A stretch of 64,000 nt of DNA from an uncultured Clostridia bacterium (lineage in GTDB: Bacteria; Bacillota; Clostridia; Peptostreptococcales; Anaerovoracaceae), in assembly GCA_947302715.1 (NCBI GenBank), contig CAMYVY010000001.1, positions 143,251-207,250 of the forward strand. The letters are read 5' to 3'. The position numbers and the translations under genes were made by a program. Positions 23,648 to 36,000 of the stretch are shown here, one piece after another; within the stretch, counting starts at the first letter, position 1; the number at the start of each line of letters is the position of its first letter. The notes under the pieces are model-generated. The model worked only from the letters and a program-made list of their open reading frames with translations. It ran no database searches and had not been told where the DNA came from.

Positions 23648-23800
23648 CTGCTGTAATTATAACTTCTCTTCAGGCAAAAACGAGTGAACCTACTCGTTGT
23701 AATTATTTTGTTCTTGCTGTAATTATAGCTTCTCTTAGGTCCAAAAACAAGTGAATCGACTCGTTGTAATTATTTTGTTCTTGCTGTAATTATACACCAA
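23648..23800. repeat. 66-bp tandem repeat upstream of yebC
   Basis: Two full units of about 66 bp plus a partial: CTGTAATTATA, then CTTCTCTT, then an inverted ACGAGT/ACTCGT pair, then TTGTAATTATTTTGTTCTTG. The array starts 25 bases before the yebC start, so it overlaps its probable promoter region. Confidence 0.85.
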
Positions 23801-23839
23801 AAGGCACAACTTGCAAAGGGTGCTTTAAGGTCAATAATT

Positions 23840-23913
23840 AAAGGACGGTTCCGGGGATATCAATCTGTTGGAACCGTCCTTTGGGATGCTTGGCCTTGTG
23901 CTAACCAAGCATC
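23840..23913. repeat. REP-like palindrome, copy B, with a second hairpin
   Basis: AAAGGACGGTTCC (23840-23852) pairs with GGAACCGTCCTTT (23870-23882) around a 17-base loop; immediately after, GATGCTTGG (23885-23893) pairs with CCAAGCATC (23905-23913). It stands between the giant gene's 3' end and yebC, where it may serve as a minus-strand terminator although no long T-run follows. Confidence 0.8.
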
Positions 23914-23970
23914 AGGTAATATGTAGTTCAGACGGCCTCTATGGTTGTCCAAACATTGTCATGTTATTCG

Positions 23971-24043
23971 GCACAGTGCCTTTACTGTAGCCCGCAGAAT
24001 CTGCGGTTGTAACAGTCCATTTACTGTAGCCAGCAGTATCTGC
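23971..24043 (-). repeat. 39-bp duplication just past the giant gene
   Basis: Two copies spaced 39 bp share GCTACAGTAAA and GCAGAT-CTGC blocks. After a short cluster of stops following the giant gene, this stretch stays open for about 40 codons in the same frame (reading ADTAGYSKWTVTTADSAGYS), so it might be the remnant of a former C-terminus or plain repeat DNA. Confidence 0.6.
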
Positions 24044-24061
24044 CAGTCTTACTTACAGCTA

Positions 24062-27000
24062 TTATGCAGCTGTGTCATTTTTGCCATCCTGGACCGAGCG
24101 GCGGGCTGCGGAGTGCTTCATGCTGCGGCGCTTCATGTAGAAGGCCACCGCAGCAGAACAGGCCATAAGTCCAATCCAGAGAACCACATCGCTGGCATCG
24201 CCCGTCTTCGGCACATTGCTTGACGACTTGCTCGGCGTGCTTGACGGAGTGGTATTCGATGTTGGCTTCCAGTTCGCCGTGTATGTCACATTGCCTTCGT
24301 CATCCACTTCTCTGGTCCAACCATCAAAGATGTATCCATCCTTGATTGGGTCGGCAGGCGGTGTAGGCTCAGCTTCGCCATCGCGAATTGTGATCTTCGG
24401 CAAGTAGATGATATTGCCATCGCCGTCCACATAGGTTATCCATTTGGTATCTGTCGGCTTTACCGGTGTCGGATCATCCGGCTTCTCTGGATCCGGATCG
24501 ACAGGCTTAGGATTCTCTGCCCAGTTCGTCGTATATGTCACATTGCCGTCTTCATCAACCGTGCGAATCCAACCGTTAAATGTATAACCATCCTTGGTCG
24601 GAATTACAGGAGGCTCTGGCTCTGCTTCACCATCCTTAACAACAACCTTTGGCAGATAAATGGTGTTTCCATCAGAATCCACATAAGTTACCCAATGTGT
24701 TTTCTCCACAGGATCGTCCGGTCCAACCGGTGTCGGGTCATCCGGTTTCGAATTCTCAACCCAGCTGGCCGTATAGGTCACATTGCCATCGCCGTCCACG
24801 GTGCGAGTCCAACCGTTAAATGTGTATCCATCCTTAGTTGGATCTGCAGGCGGTGCAGGTTCAGATTCGCCATCCTTGATGCTTATTCTCTGAGTATAAG
24901 CTCTTCCATCGGAATCGACATACTGTACCCAGTGTGTGCTTTCAGGCTCCGAAGGAGTGGAGTTCTTAATCCATCTCGCAGTATATGTGACATTGCCGTC
25001 TTGATCCATCACGCGAGTCCAGCCACCGAAGGTATAGCCTTCCTTCACAGGATCTGCAGGAGATGCGGGTTCCGATTCACCAGGCTCAATCTCGACTTTC
25101 TCGAGGTATACCGTGCCATCAGAATCGACATACTGTACCCAATGTGTCTTTACCGGTGTCGGCGGAACATTTCCGCAATCGCTCTGATACTGAGCAACGT
25201 AGATCCAGTTTCCGCTCGGATCCCTGTAGAGCTGCCATCCCATAAACTGCATATTGCTGTGCGATGGGTTGGTTTCAGGTGGCTCTGCTGTCGACGGATC
25301 GTCGGTCTCTACCTGCTTAATCACCATATTGCTTGCCTGTGGGTCGATGTATGTGACTGTCTTGGTTTCGGTAACCACACTCGGTGTAGGTTCATTATAC
25401 TTGGCAACCAAGATCCAATCACCGAATTCGTCCTTATTGGCAGCCCATCCGGTAAATGTCCATCCGGTATGGCTCGGATCCGCCGGGCTATCGGCACGAC
25501 TATCAGCTTCAGCATCAGCCAAGTCTGCGGTATCGTACTTCGTCGCCTTGAGAATCATGCTTCCGGATGCAGCCTTCGGGTCAACGTATGTGACCTTGTA
25601 GGAGGTCTCTGTTATAACATCCGTCGTTTTCTCAACCCAATTTGCTGTATATTTTACATTACCGGAATCATCCACGGAACGTGTCCATCCACCGAATACA
25701 TATCCGGACTTCGATGGGTTCTCAGGCTGCTGCGGCTCGTTGTCTCCCTTGATGATGGTGTTTTCCTGTACGGATACACCGTCAACTTCGTAGGATATGG
25801 TAATCGTCTGCTTGCCTTCCTCAGGAATCCACTTGGCCTTATAGGTTACATTGCCATTTTCATCAGTAATGCGTTCCCATCCGCCGAATATGTAATTCTC
25901 GCGCGTCGGGTCAGCAGGCTGACCAGGCTCGTCAGAGCCTCTTTCAATCGTCTCGGATTCCTTCTTACCGGTTCCGTCGTTATAATCGTACGTTATGGTA
26001 ATCTTTTCAGGGTCTACCACCGGTATCTTGGTATTCGTCACCGTGATTGTGATTGTATTTGTTGCTTCATCAAAGGTGCCGTCGGAAATCTCCGTAGTAT
26101 ATCCATCTACGGCATCTTCCTCAACCGTGTATGTAACCGGCTTGCCCGTTTCGACTGCAGCAAGACCGTTCCATGTGACAGTCAGGTCGGAACCGGTTGC
26201 GTCAGCCGCGATATACTTGGTCTGGCCCTCAACCTTCACAGGACCATATCCCTCGACTACCTTCATAAGGTGTAGTGCGACTTCCTTACGTCCGCTTGTA
26301 TCATCGGAATCTCCGGCCCATACCTTTGTTACCTTAAGGGCAATCTTGTCGGAAGATGTACGGCTGTTTGTTACAATCAGCCTGTCTTCTTCTGTTCCTG
26401 CTCCACTTTCGGTACTGTTGGTTGACTGAGCAGTATAGCCATTCTCTGTATATGTATCATATACTGTGTAAGTTATGGCCTCGCCCTGGCTTCCCGCTTT
26501 GTTCTTTGGAACGTTCTTGAAGGTTCCCTTCCAATCGTTCTCAGCGGTTATTACCATGCTGTCAACCTCGGAACCGTCGGCATAGAGCAGAATCGTGATA
26601 TGATCAGGACGTATTCCGTCCATATCATCATTGTCTGCCCATACCTTCTTCACGTAGAGATTCGTGGTATCAATGGCTCTGCCGTTAATGACCTTGAATT
26701 CTCCCGGTTCCACAGCCTCGACTATCGGATCATCATATCCAAGAGCCGAGTCAAGAGCCTTCTCCTTAACGGAGTAAAGAATTGCTTCTTCCGTAACTTC
26801 TCCGGTTTCCTGGTCAGTAACCTGTTCAACAACCGGGAGGTCACCCCAGGTGTATTCCCAAGCATCGGAAGCAGTCACAATCTGGCTATCAACAAGGACC
26901 TTCTCGGCATTTCCTACCTTCTTATAGAGCTCGTAAGTAATCTCTGTAGGACGCTTGTTGTCTCTGTTGTTGTCGTCCTGCCAGTCCTTGGTCACCTTGA

Positions 27001-30000
27001 TGGTGGATACAGGACCGACATACGTATTTGTAACCTCGAACTTGACTGCCTCTTCGGTGCTGTCAGAAGCCTCGCTCACATTGCTGGTATATCCGAACAC
27101 CGCATCCTCGGTGACTGTCCATTCAAGCGGAGTAGCATCGTAGCAATGCTTCGGCAGGTCAGTCCATTCAGCGGTTCCGGTAGGCTCGCCTTCGGAATCC
27201 ATGGTTATAGTCTTGGTTCCTCCATCGTAGACGATTCTTCCATCAAGGCTTCCATAGAGGTGGAGTTTGACATCCGTTCTCAGACTTGTATCCGGTTCAG
27301 ATGCCTCATCCCATACCTTTGTAGCTTCAACCGATACGGTTTCCGGTGTATAGCTGTTGGTTATGGTAGCTCCTGAGGTGGAGGTTGTATAGCTTACCGT
27401 GTATCCCTCAGATGTCTCTCCACCTTCTTCAAGAGGTTCTCCATCACTTATTTCTCTTACGGAATAAGTGTAGTCATTTCCTGTGGAATCAGCCTGCGGG
27501 AGTCTATCGAAGCGATATGTCCAGTTGTTGCTTTCGCTGAGTTCCTGAGTCTTGTCGGAATCAGTCATCGCAGCTCCGTTCTGATAGAGCTGAACCGTTA
27601 CAGATGAAGGTCTCTTGAAGTCCTGATTGTTGTTGTCATCCCAGACCTTACGTACCGTGAACTCGTTAGTTCCACCGCTATGAACATTCGTTACAGTGAA
27701 TCCAGAATCCATGTTGCCCGTAATTGTTGCAGTGTAGTTCTTAGGAGTATTGGTCTCCTCGACACTGTATTCAATCTCGGTAGTTCCATCGGCAGCGTAT
27801 TTCGGTACACCTGTCCATGTCGCTGTCATATTGGATTCATTGTTCGTACCCGATGCAATTCCGACTACCGGGTTAGTGACTCCATCAAGTGCTACTTTCT
27901 TCTTGGCTCCATCAATCGTCTGGTACAGAGTGAATGTAACTTCAGAACGATCGGTCTTATGATCATCGTCACCTGACCATACCTTTGTAGCAGTGATATC
28001 TCTCACTTCTCCGGTATTGATGATTCTTCCGCCGTCGTACATAGCGTTATTCAGGCTCGAAGAACCATTGTTGTATGTGACTTTGTACGCACCGATTGCA
28101 GCTTCCTTCACGCGATAGACGTATTCAGTCTTAGGTGAAGTCTTGGCATCGGCATACTTTGTAAGTCCGCTGATTGTGAAGGTATTATCACCATCGCTCC
28201 AATCAACGTGGTAATCGCTGCTTGGTACCTCTTCCCACTCAGCGTCAGGAGCGTCGATATTCGTTGCTCTTTCAACTGTGAAGGCATCTGCAAGTTCCAC
28301 GCTGTTGTTGTGATAGAGACCACCGTCGAGCCAGACCTTGGTTCCGGTAATCGATGTAGTATCATCGCTTGCGGAATACTTGTTGGTGAAGGTCATGGAT
28401 GTTTCTGATGTGGAAGCTCCATCCTTCTTAACAAGTGTCCACGTTACATCAAGAACGCCGTCGCCGTCACTATCCTTTACCTTAGCCTCTACGGTGTACT
28501 TGGTCTCGTCATAGGTGATATCCCTCAGTCTTCCGCTATCCTCAGTAATCTCGAATGTGTACTTTCCGGCATTTTCGAAGGTGATTGCCGTCATAGTTAC
28601 GGTTCCATCCTTCTTGTTGGTTCCGGTTGCACTCATTGAGGATGCATCATCAAGGCATGTCATCGTGAAGGTGAATTCTTCTCCACCAAGCTCACGAGTA
28701 TCTCCGGTTGCAACTTCGAGTACCTTGGTAATGTCAATCTGATCCGTTACAGAAGATACATTGTACGCCTTGAATGTATTTGTTACATTGAGTCCATCAT
28801 AGCTCGGCGTGTAATTCTCTTCATCGTAACCCGTCTCGGCTCCTACAGTGTAGATGTATTCATAGCCTTCAGAATCGTACTTGTCATACTTTCCGGCTGT
28901 GAATTTCTGTTCATCGGCATCATAGGTTCCGAACTTGTACTCTGCGTCTCCGGATTCAGCACTGAAGCTTCCTGTAATCACAGCTCCTTCGATCGCTTCT
29001 CTGTTTACACTTCCGCCATTGGTTGTGCTCTCACGATAGAGGGTCAAGCCAAGGTCACTGTTAGCATGCTCGGAATCCTCACCGCCAACCCAGGTCTTGG
29101 TACCTGTTAGTTCAGCTGTAGCTTCAAGCTTGTTCGTGATAGTTCCGCCAGTATAGAGTGCATCGGTCTTTTCAGACTCATTAAATCCTGTGGTTGCATC
29201 GTTATCAACATTCTTATATGTTGTCTTATAGTCACCGCCCAAGGATTTTTCGGTTACACGATATACGTATACATTACCGTCAGTATCCTTTTCAGGTATT
29301 CCGATTATCTTGAAGCTGTTACCGGTCCAATCGACATGCGCGCTGCTTACTTCTTCCCAAGTTGAATCGTCCGTTACAGGTTCAATTGTGCGCTCAACAG
29401 TAAGCTTAATTTCTGTCGTATTGTCGTGAGACTTTCCACCATCAATCCAGGTCTTTGTACCTGTGAAGTTAGTTGTCTTATAGACATTTACAACAGTATA
29501 TAGCGGGCCAACCGTTACATATGTTGGATCCTTGTAATTTGGTACAGTTTCTTCACTTACAGTGTACTTAATCGCACTTCCGTTGGCATCATATCTCGGA
29601 AGCACTCCTGTTTTTACCTGCCAGGTATGTTCTGCAGAAGTAGCATCACCGGATGTGAGCGTGAAGTCCTTGGTATAGATGAACTTATCGGCTGTACTAT
29701 TCACATCATCCTTAGTGAATCCCTTATCATCTACCAAGGTCGTCATCTCGGTTCCTGCCTCAGCATTAAGTGTTACTGTGACTTCTTCAGGACGTGTTAC
29801 GATTACAGTGCTGTCAGCATCAGTATCCACCCATACCTTTCTGATGGTTAGATTTGTGTCTGCTCCATAACTGTTAGTGAAGGTATTCTTATTATCTACC
29901 CATTCATAATCAGCAGTTATAGTCTTACCGCCATCGGCGCTCTTGACCTTGATCTTAAGTGTTAGCTCAGATGCGTCATAGAGCAAGTCATCGATAGTCT

Positions 30001-33000
30001 TTCCACCGTCAACCTCCGTGACAGTATATTCGAATACATCTTCACTATCGGAACTATTGGCTATGTCAGCCATCTTAATAGCTGCTGTTCCGGCATTATT
30101 GATATCCGCACCCGTAATTGTAATCGCAGGTAGCGTTATCCTGTATGTGTCTTCACCAGCAGTCGGCTTAATGGTTACATAGTCCGCAACCGGTCTTGGT
30201 GCTCCATCCTTTGGCGTAATAATGAACTTGAATTCATCACCGTCTTCGAATGTACGTCCAACAATTGCCTTGTTCGCTGTCGGTGTAACAGTTGCAGTTA
30301 CAGGCTTATGTGTGTTGGTTACTGTAATACCGGTATCGGAACTTCCGGTTACGGAAGCAGTATAACTATCTACTACATCCGTACCTGTAGTTACTCCATT
30401 AATAGGTGTAACCTCTTCCACGGTATAAGTAATCTTCTTACCACCTTTACCTGAAACAACAGCATATCTTGGCATATTGTTGAAGGTGATGACCTTGGTA
30501 TTGCATGAAGTGGAATCCGGTGCCGACAAAATGCTCAATTCATCGGAATTCTCGGTCCATCCTATAGTGCTACCATCAGCAGCGGTTATATATGCTTCTT
30601 CCGGAAGCTCCGTAAGCTGAGTCTTTTCTGTCTCACCCTCTGCCTGCTGGTATAGCTTATAGCTAATTGCAGTTGGACGAAGTTCATCGACATCTCTTCC
30701 GTCATCCCAGACCTTGGTTACCGTGAAGCTTATCTTGTCTTCGCTATCCTTGTTGGTTACATCAAAGACGAGAGCGTTCTTGGTATCATTCCAGGTGCTT
30801 AAGAGTATCTGTCGGATGGACTTGTTGTCCTGAGCCTCATAATTCGGGTCATTCAGATTTCCGCCTATCAAAGTCTCCGTAGCCGTATAATTATATGGAA
30901 CACCATTGGCATCTGCATACGGCAGGTTAATCCATACCTTGGTCCAGGTGTCGGTATTTCCGTCAGCGGACTGACTATATGTGCCGCCGCTTGTTTCATT
31001 CTTGGCAGTTCCGACTGTCAAGGTCTGTGCAGCATCACCGGAGATTGCAGCCTGCTCAGATGGTAGTTCTATACCGTTCTGATAAAGCGTAATCTCGACA
31101 CTCGTCGGACGCTGTCCGTCGTGGTTGTTGTTATCATCCCAGATCTTCTTAACATCAATGTTAATAAGCTGCGTATTTGTGATGGTGCCGTTAGCGTAGG
31201 CCTTATCGGTAACGGTGGACTCATCTTCTTCGCCATCGATGATATAGTCGAAGTACTCATCGGTAGTCGGGTCGTCCACATTGCTGTAGGCGGGATCGGC
31301 ATAACCGGAAACCTTGCTCTCAACTACGTGGTAGATGATCCTGTTACCGCCCCAGCCATCGGGCTCTTCACCTGCGGCGTACTGCGGCAGTCCTTCCCAT
31401 GTGACCGTATAGGTATTGTCATCATTATCCGTGACGTTAAGCTTGTCAGCGTAGTCGGAGGTAACGTCCTTGGTCTCGGCCGCTCCGCCAGTACCAAACG
31501 GTCCCGTTGCAAAGAGCTTCAGGTTTTCCTTATAAGCATCTGCACTCGGGCGTGGACCATCAGCCTCACCATTATCGACCCACTTCTTGGTGATGGTGAA
31601 GTCGGGGTTCAAGCTGTTTGTTACAGTTAAGAACTCAATGCTGCCACTCTTGGACTCGAAATCGAACAGAAGGTCTGTTACAGCTGCATCGCCCCGCATA
31701 TAGGTGACGGTGTAGTTTTGCTTGGCGGCCTCGTCCGTAATCACTTCTTTCAAGCGGTAAGTGACAAGCTTGCCATCCTTATACGCAGGCAAGTACAGTG
31801 TGTTGTTGATATCCAGGCGGTCACCCGTAATACTGGAGCCAGCACGCCATTCATTAATCGACACTCTGCCGTCGAGGCCATCGTTGTCTTCTACTTCTGC
31901 ATTGGCAATCAAAGTCCACTCGCTATCCGATGCATTTTCCGGATTTTCGGAGGTGGTCTCGTAGAGGTACATCTTAGTCTTCAGCGGTTCAGGACGGATG
32001 CCCTTGGTATTATTGCCGTCAGCCCAATGCTTGATTACGAGCGGCTCGAGGACTTCCAGCTTGTTGGTGACAGTCTCGCCGTTAGCAGCCTTCTGAACTA
32101 CTGTGCTCGCGCCGGCATCACTGGTCTTAGCTGTATCGGCATCACCTGTAGGAGCATCGCCTGATGCTGTAGCCCTGTAGTTCTGCGGAACAGTTTCCTT
32201 CCAGTAATATGTAATCGGACGGGATACCTGTTTAGCATCTGCACCCTCATCCACTGTTACGAAGATATTCTTTGGTAGATTGGATACACTGTATTCCCAC
32301 TTATTGCTGTCGGATGAAGAAGCATCGTCAGCAGAAATCACATGCTTGATGGTATTTCCATTAGCATCGGTTTCTACCTTCTCAAACTTATCCACACCTT
32401 CTACGCTTGAGCCATCCTTATAGGTTCTCCAGAGTTCCATGGTGAGAGTATCCGGACGCATACCTGTCTCGTTACTGTCATCTTCCCAAACCTTGGTAAT
32501 GCTTGCAGAAGTAAGGTCCTCAGTATAGGTGTTCTTGACAGTGAAGCCCTTTACCTGGTCTCCCGAGATACATGGGGTATTGCTGTACTTGCCTGCAGTT
32601 CCTGCAGTAGCATATACACCGGTATTTCCGTCAGTTCCGTCAACTACTTCTTCTACTACATAGATTATGGCCTTGCCATTTTCTTCGAGCGGAAGATCAG
32701 TCCACTTACCTACCCATGTATTGGAATCAGTTGGTTCAAGCTCATTAGCATGAGGATCTGTAGTAGTATCCTTTGTTCCATCAAGGACAAGATCCTTTAT
32801 ATCGGATCCACTTGTTCCACTTACAGGTGTCTTTGTGGTGCTGTATGCACCCTTACCACTGTTAAGTGTGCTGTCCCATACATACTTGGAAAGCTTAAAT
32901 GTAACGGATTCCGGACGTTTACCCTCGAGATTGCTGTCATCGCCCCAAACCTTTGTTACCTTTACTTCATTAGTTGCAGGTGTCAGGGAGTTCTTGACAT

Positions 33001-36000
33001 CAATCGTCTGTGGAGCATCCGGGTTCGAACCATCAAGTTCAAACTCCTTAGAACCACCATCTACGACCTTATAGTCAGCATCAGCAGTACTATCAAGAGC
33101 GTATGTCGTAGTGTAACCGGCTTCGCTTTCTTCGATGATAACATACTTAATCTTGTTACCATCTTCATCGTAAACAGGGAGGTTATCCCATGTTGTACCG
33201 GTTGTCCAATGGTGTTCGTCTTGATCATCCTCTGAATTATAGGAAATCGTTCTATGGCCGACCTCAACCTGGACAGTCTCAGTTCCATCAGTCTTAGTTA
33301 TTTCCTTATACAGATGGACCGTAACCTTATCTGGTCTAAATCCTGCCGCGTTCTGCGAATCATCCCATGTCTTGGTGACCTTGATGGAGTCCTTCTTGGT
33401 GGACGTGTTGGTGATGGTGTCGTCTGAAACCTTGATGGTGCGATAGCTTGGCTCGTAGTTCTCCAGCGAAGCGCTCTCCTCAATGCGGTAGACGTACTCG
33501 TTGCCCTTCGGGCCAACGGTATCGAATACCGGGTTGACCAATTCCGTAGTGGTTGTTTCTTCACTTGTCTCCGGGTCAACCGTAGTGGTGGTCTTAACCG
33601 CCTTTATGGTGTAGGTAGCATTGCCGGTTGCAGCACTCCAGACAACCTTGAGGTCGCGACCTGCATCGTCCTTGGTCAGTTCGACTTCCTTGTCTGCAAC
33701 AGTCTTGCGGTAGATCTTAATACCAAGCTTGTCAGTGCCCTCGTCACCGGCTGCTGTGGCGTTCACGTGCTCAGAATCTTCGCCACCGACCCAGGTCTTG
33801 GTTCCCCTAATCGGAGTCTCCAATAGAGCTTCGTTGGTATATACAGGAACAAAGTCACCTACCGGACGTCCGTCGTAGCTCACGGATGTGGTCACTGCGC
33901 CGTTACCGTCGTTCTGTGCGTAGATGGTCACCGTATGTGTCTCCGTGGTGTACTTGATATTGTCCTTTACATAATAGGTCTTAGCATTATTGCCCTCGCC
34001 CTCTGTGTAACTATCGGCACCATCAGGAATTTTCTCAGTGATGGTGTAGGTGAACCAACCCTTGGCTACATTGTCTGCCGGGTCAACCTTAAGGTTAGAC
34101 AATTTGATGGTGATGGGATCGAATGCAGCGTTATATTCGTTCACTGACACTGGTTCGGATGACTGCATCGTTGCCGTGGCAGTATTTGTCTCTGCTGTCA
34201 CAGCGCTCGCACCCTCGCCCTCCGTCTTGGAAGGCATCGGGAAGATACGGTCTTCATCATCTGGATCGTATGGCGTGAATTCATCTTCGTCGCCGAGTTT
34301 GCTTTCCTTCTGCTCTATGACGAAGGTGAAGGTATCGCTCGATGTCCAACCGCGGCCAATAAGCTGCTTGACCACATGCGGCGTTGCCGGTCCCTCAAGA
34401 TCTTCTGGGAAGTTGGTGACGTAAAGCTTTGTCACACGATTCTCCGGCGTGATCCAAGCGCCGCTTGCATCCTTTTCTGGTCCGGTATGGAGTGGTTCCT
34501 CGGAATACTTTGCAACTTCTCCGCCACTACCGTCACTAATCATGGTGTCAACGGTATCGTTGGCTGCATATGCAACATCGCTGTAGCGTGTATCAAAATG
34601 TCCCGTAGTCGTCTCGACCACACGGTAGTAGACCCACTTGTCATTTAGCTCGAGGTCGTCGTAGCCAAAGCTGCCGTCCGCAAGCGCCGGCATGTAGGCC
34701 GGGAGGTTGCTGAAGGTACGGGCATTATCATCATGGTTGTAATCGTAGACCGTGATGTTCTGTGAAGCGTTGACACCTGTTATCCACTCTGTGCCTGCAA
34801 CCGGTGTCCAGTCGTTCTCTGACGGATTTTCCTTTGTCGTCCACTGCAGTTCAAGCGTGATATCGGAGGATGCCGGAGCAGTCCATGCCTTCTCGATTTC
34901 CAGATCACGTCTGATCTTGTTTACAAAAGTAGCAATAGTTGCGTTTTCTCCAGTTTCCGGATCCTTGCGCTGCTTGCTCTCGGATGCATAGCGATCCTCA
35001 AAGATCTCCACATAGGAATCCAGTGTGCCGTCGCCATTGTCGATGACCGTCACGCGGGCATATTCCGTATCCGGATCTTTTACAAGATCCTCAACAGAGT
35101 TCTCGTTCTTGTCATCAAACTCGTCGGTCTCCTCGAGGGCGTACATGAACCGGCCGTACTTCATGCCGGCAGGAACAACATTGCCCTTCGAGTCTTTGAC
35201 CGCGTTCTCGCCGGTCTCCTCGCCCGAGGCGGTGCTGGTCAGCGAGTTGAGGTCGACCTTGATCTTGGGCATGGTGAGGGTCTGAATCTCTTGATTCGGA
35301 TTCACGAACAAGCGCTTCACGTGCTCGCCATCGTGGTTGTGGATCGCGTGGCGCTGTTCAAGGCGTGCTTCACGGTCATTATGGTCCTGCGTTCCGATTT
35401 CCGGGAACTCGCTCGCATCCGCATCTGCGAAGGGAGCGCCCGCCATCGGGATCATGACAAAGTCAAAGTTGTCGTCCGCTTTCCAGTCGCGGCCGAGGAT
35501 GCGCTTTTCGACTTCGACAGCCACTTCCGTGCTCGCGCCGTAATAGTTGGTGTATACCGGCGTGAACTGCGTACCGGTTTCGATATCGCCCGGAGTCTTT
35601 TCATCGTATGCGATCTGCGTGACAAGTTCATTTGTGCGGTTTTCTCTGACCTTTACATGAACTGTATGAACTGTTCCGTCGTATGTCACACCCAGATGCT
35701 TAAACTTCTTACCGGCATCGGTTGAAGCAGCAACTGCCTGCGCATAGGTTGTGTCTGATTCAGTCCCATCATCATTGAGCATGACAGCATCGGTAGGAAT
35801 ATCTTCCTTCATGAGATAGAAGAAGTCTCCCTGCATATGACCGGTCGTCGGATTATATACAAGGTCATCCATTGTATATGTGATGGAGCCGAAGCGTGCA
35901 AGACGTTCGCCGACGCCTACAACTTCTTCTGTGTCATTAGCGTAATCGTTTGACCTTGTCTTCTTTGCGGCCAGAGCCTTATCCGCAGCAGTGCTTTCAA

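Noticed and set aside
24695..26275. 526-codon plus-strand frame
   Set aside because: It is the antisense of the Listeria-Bacteroides repeats of the giant gene, with no RBS or recognisable domain; its periodicity mirrors the minus-strand repeats.
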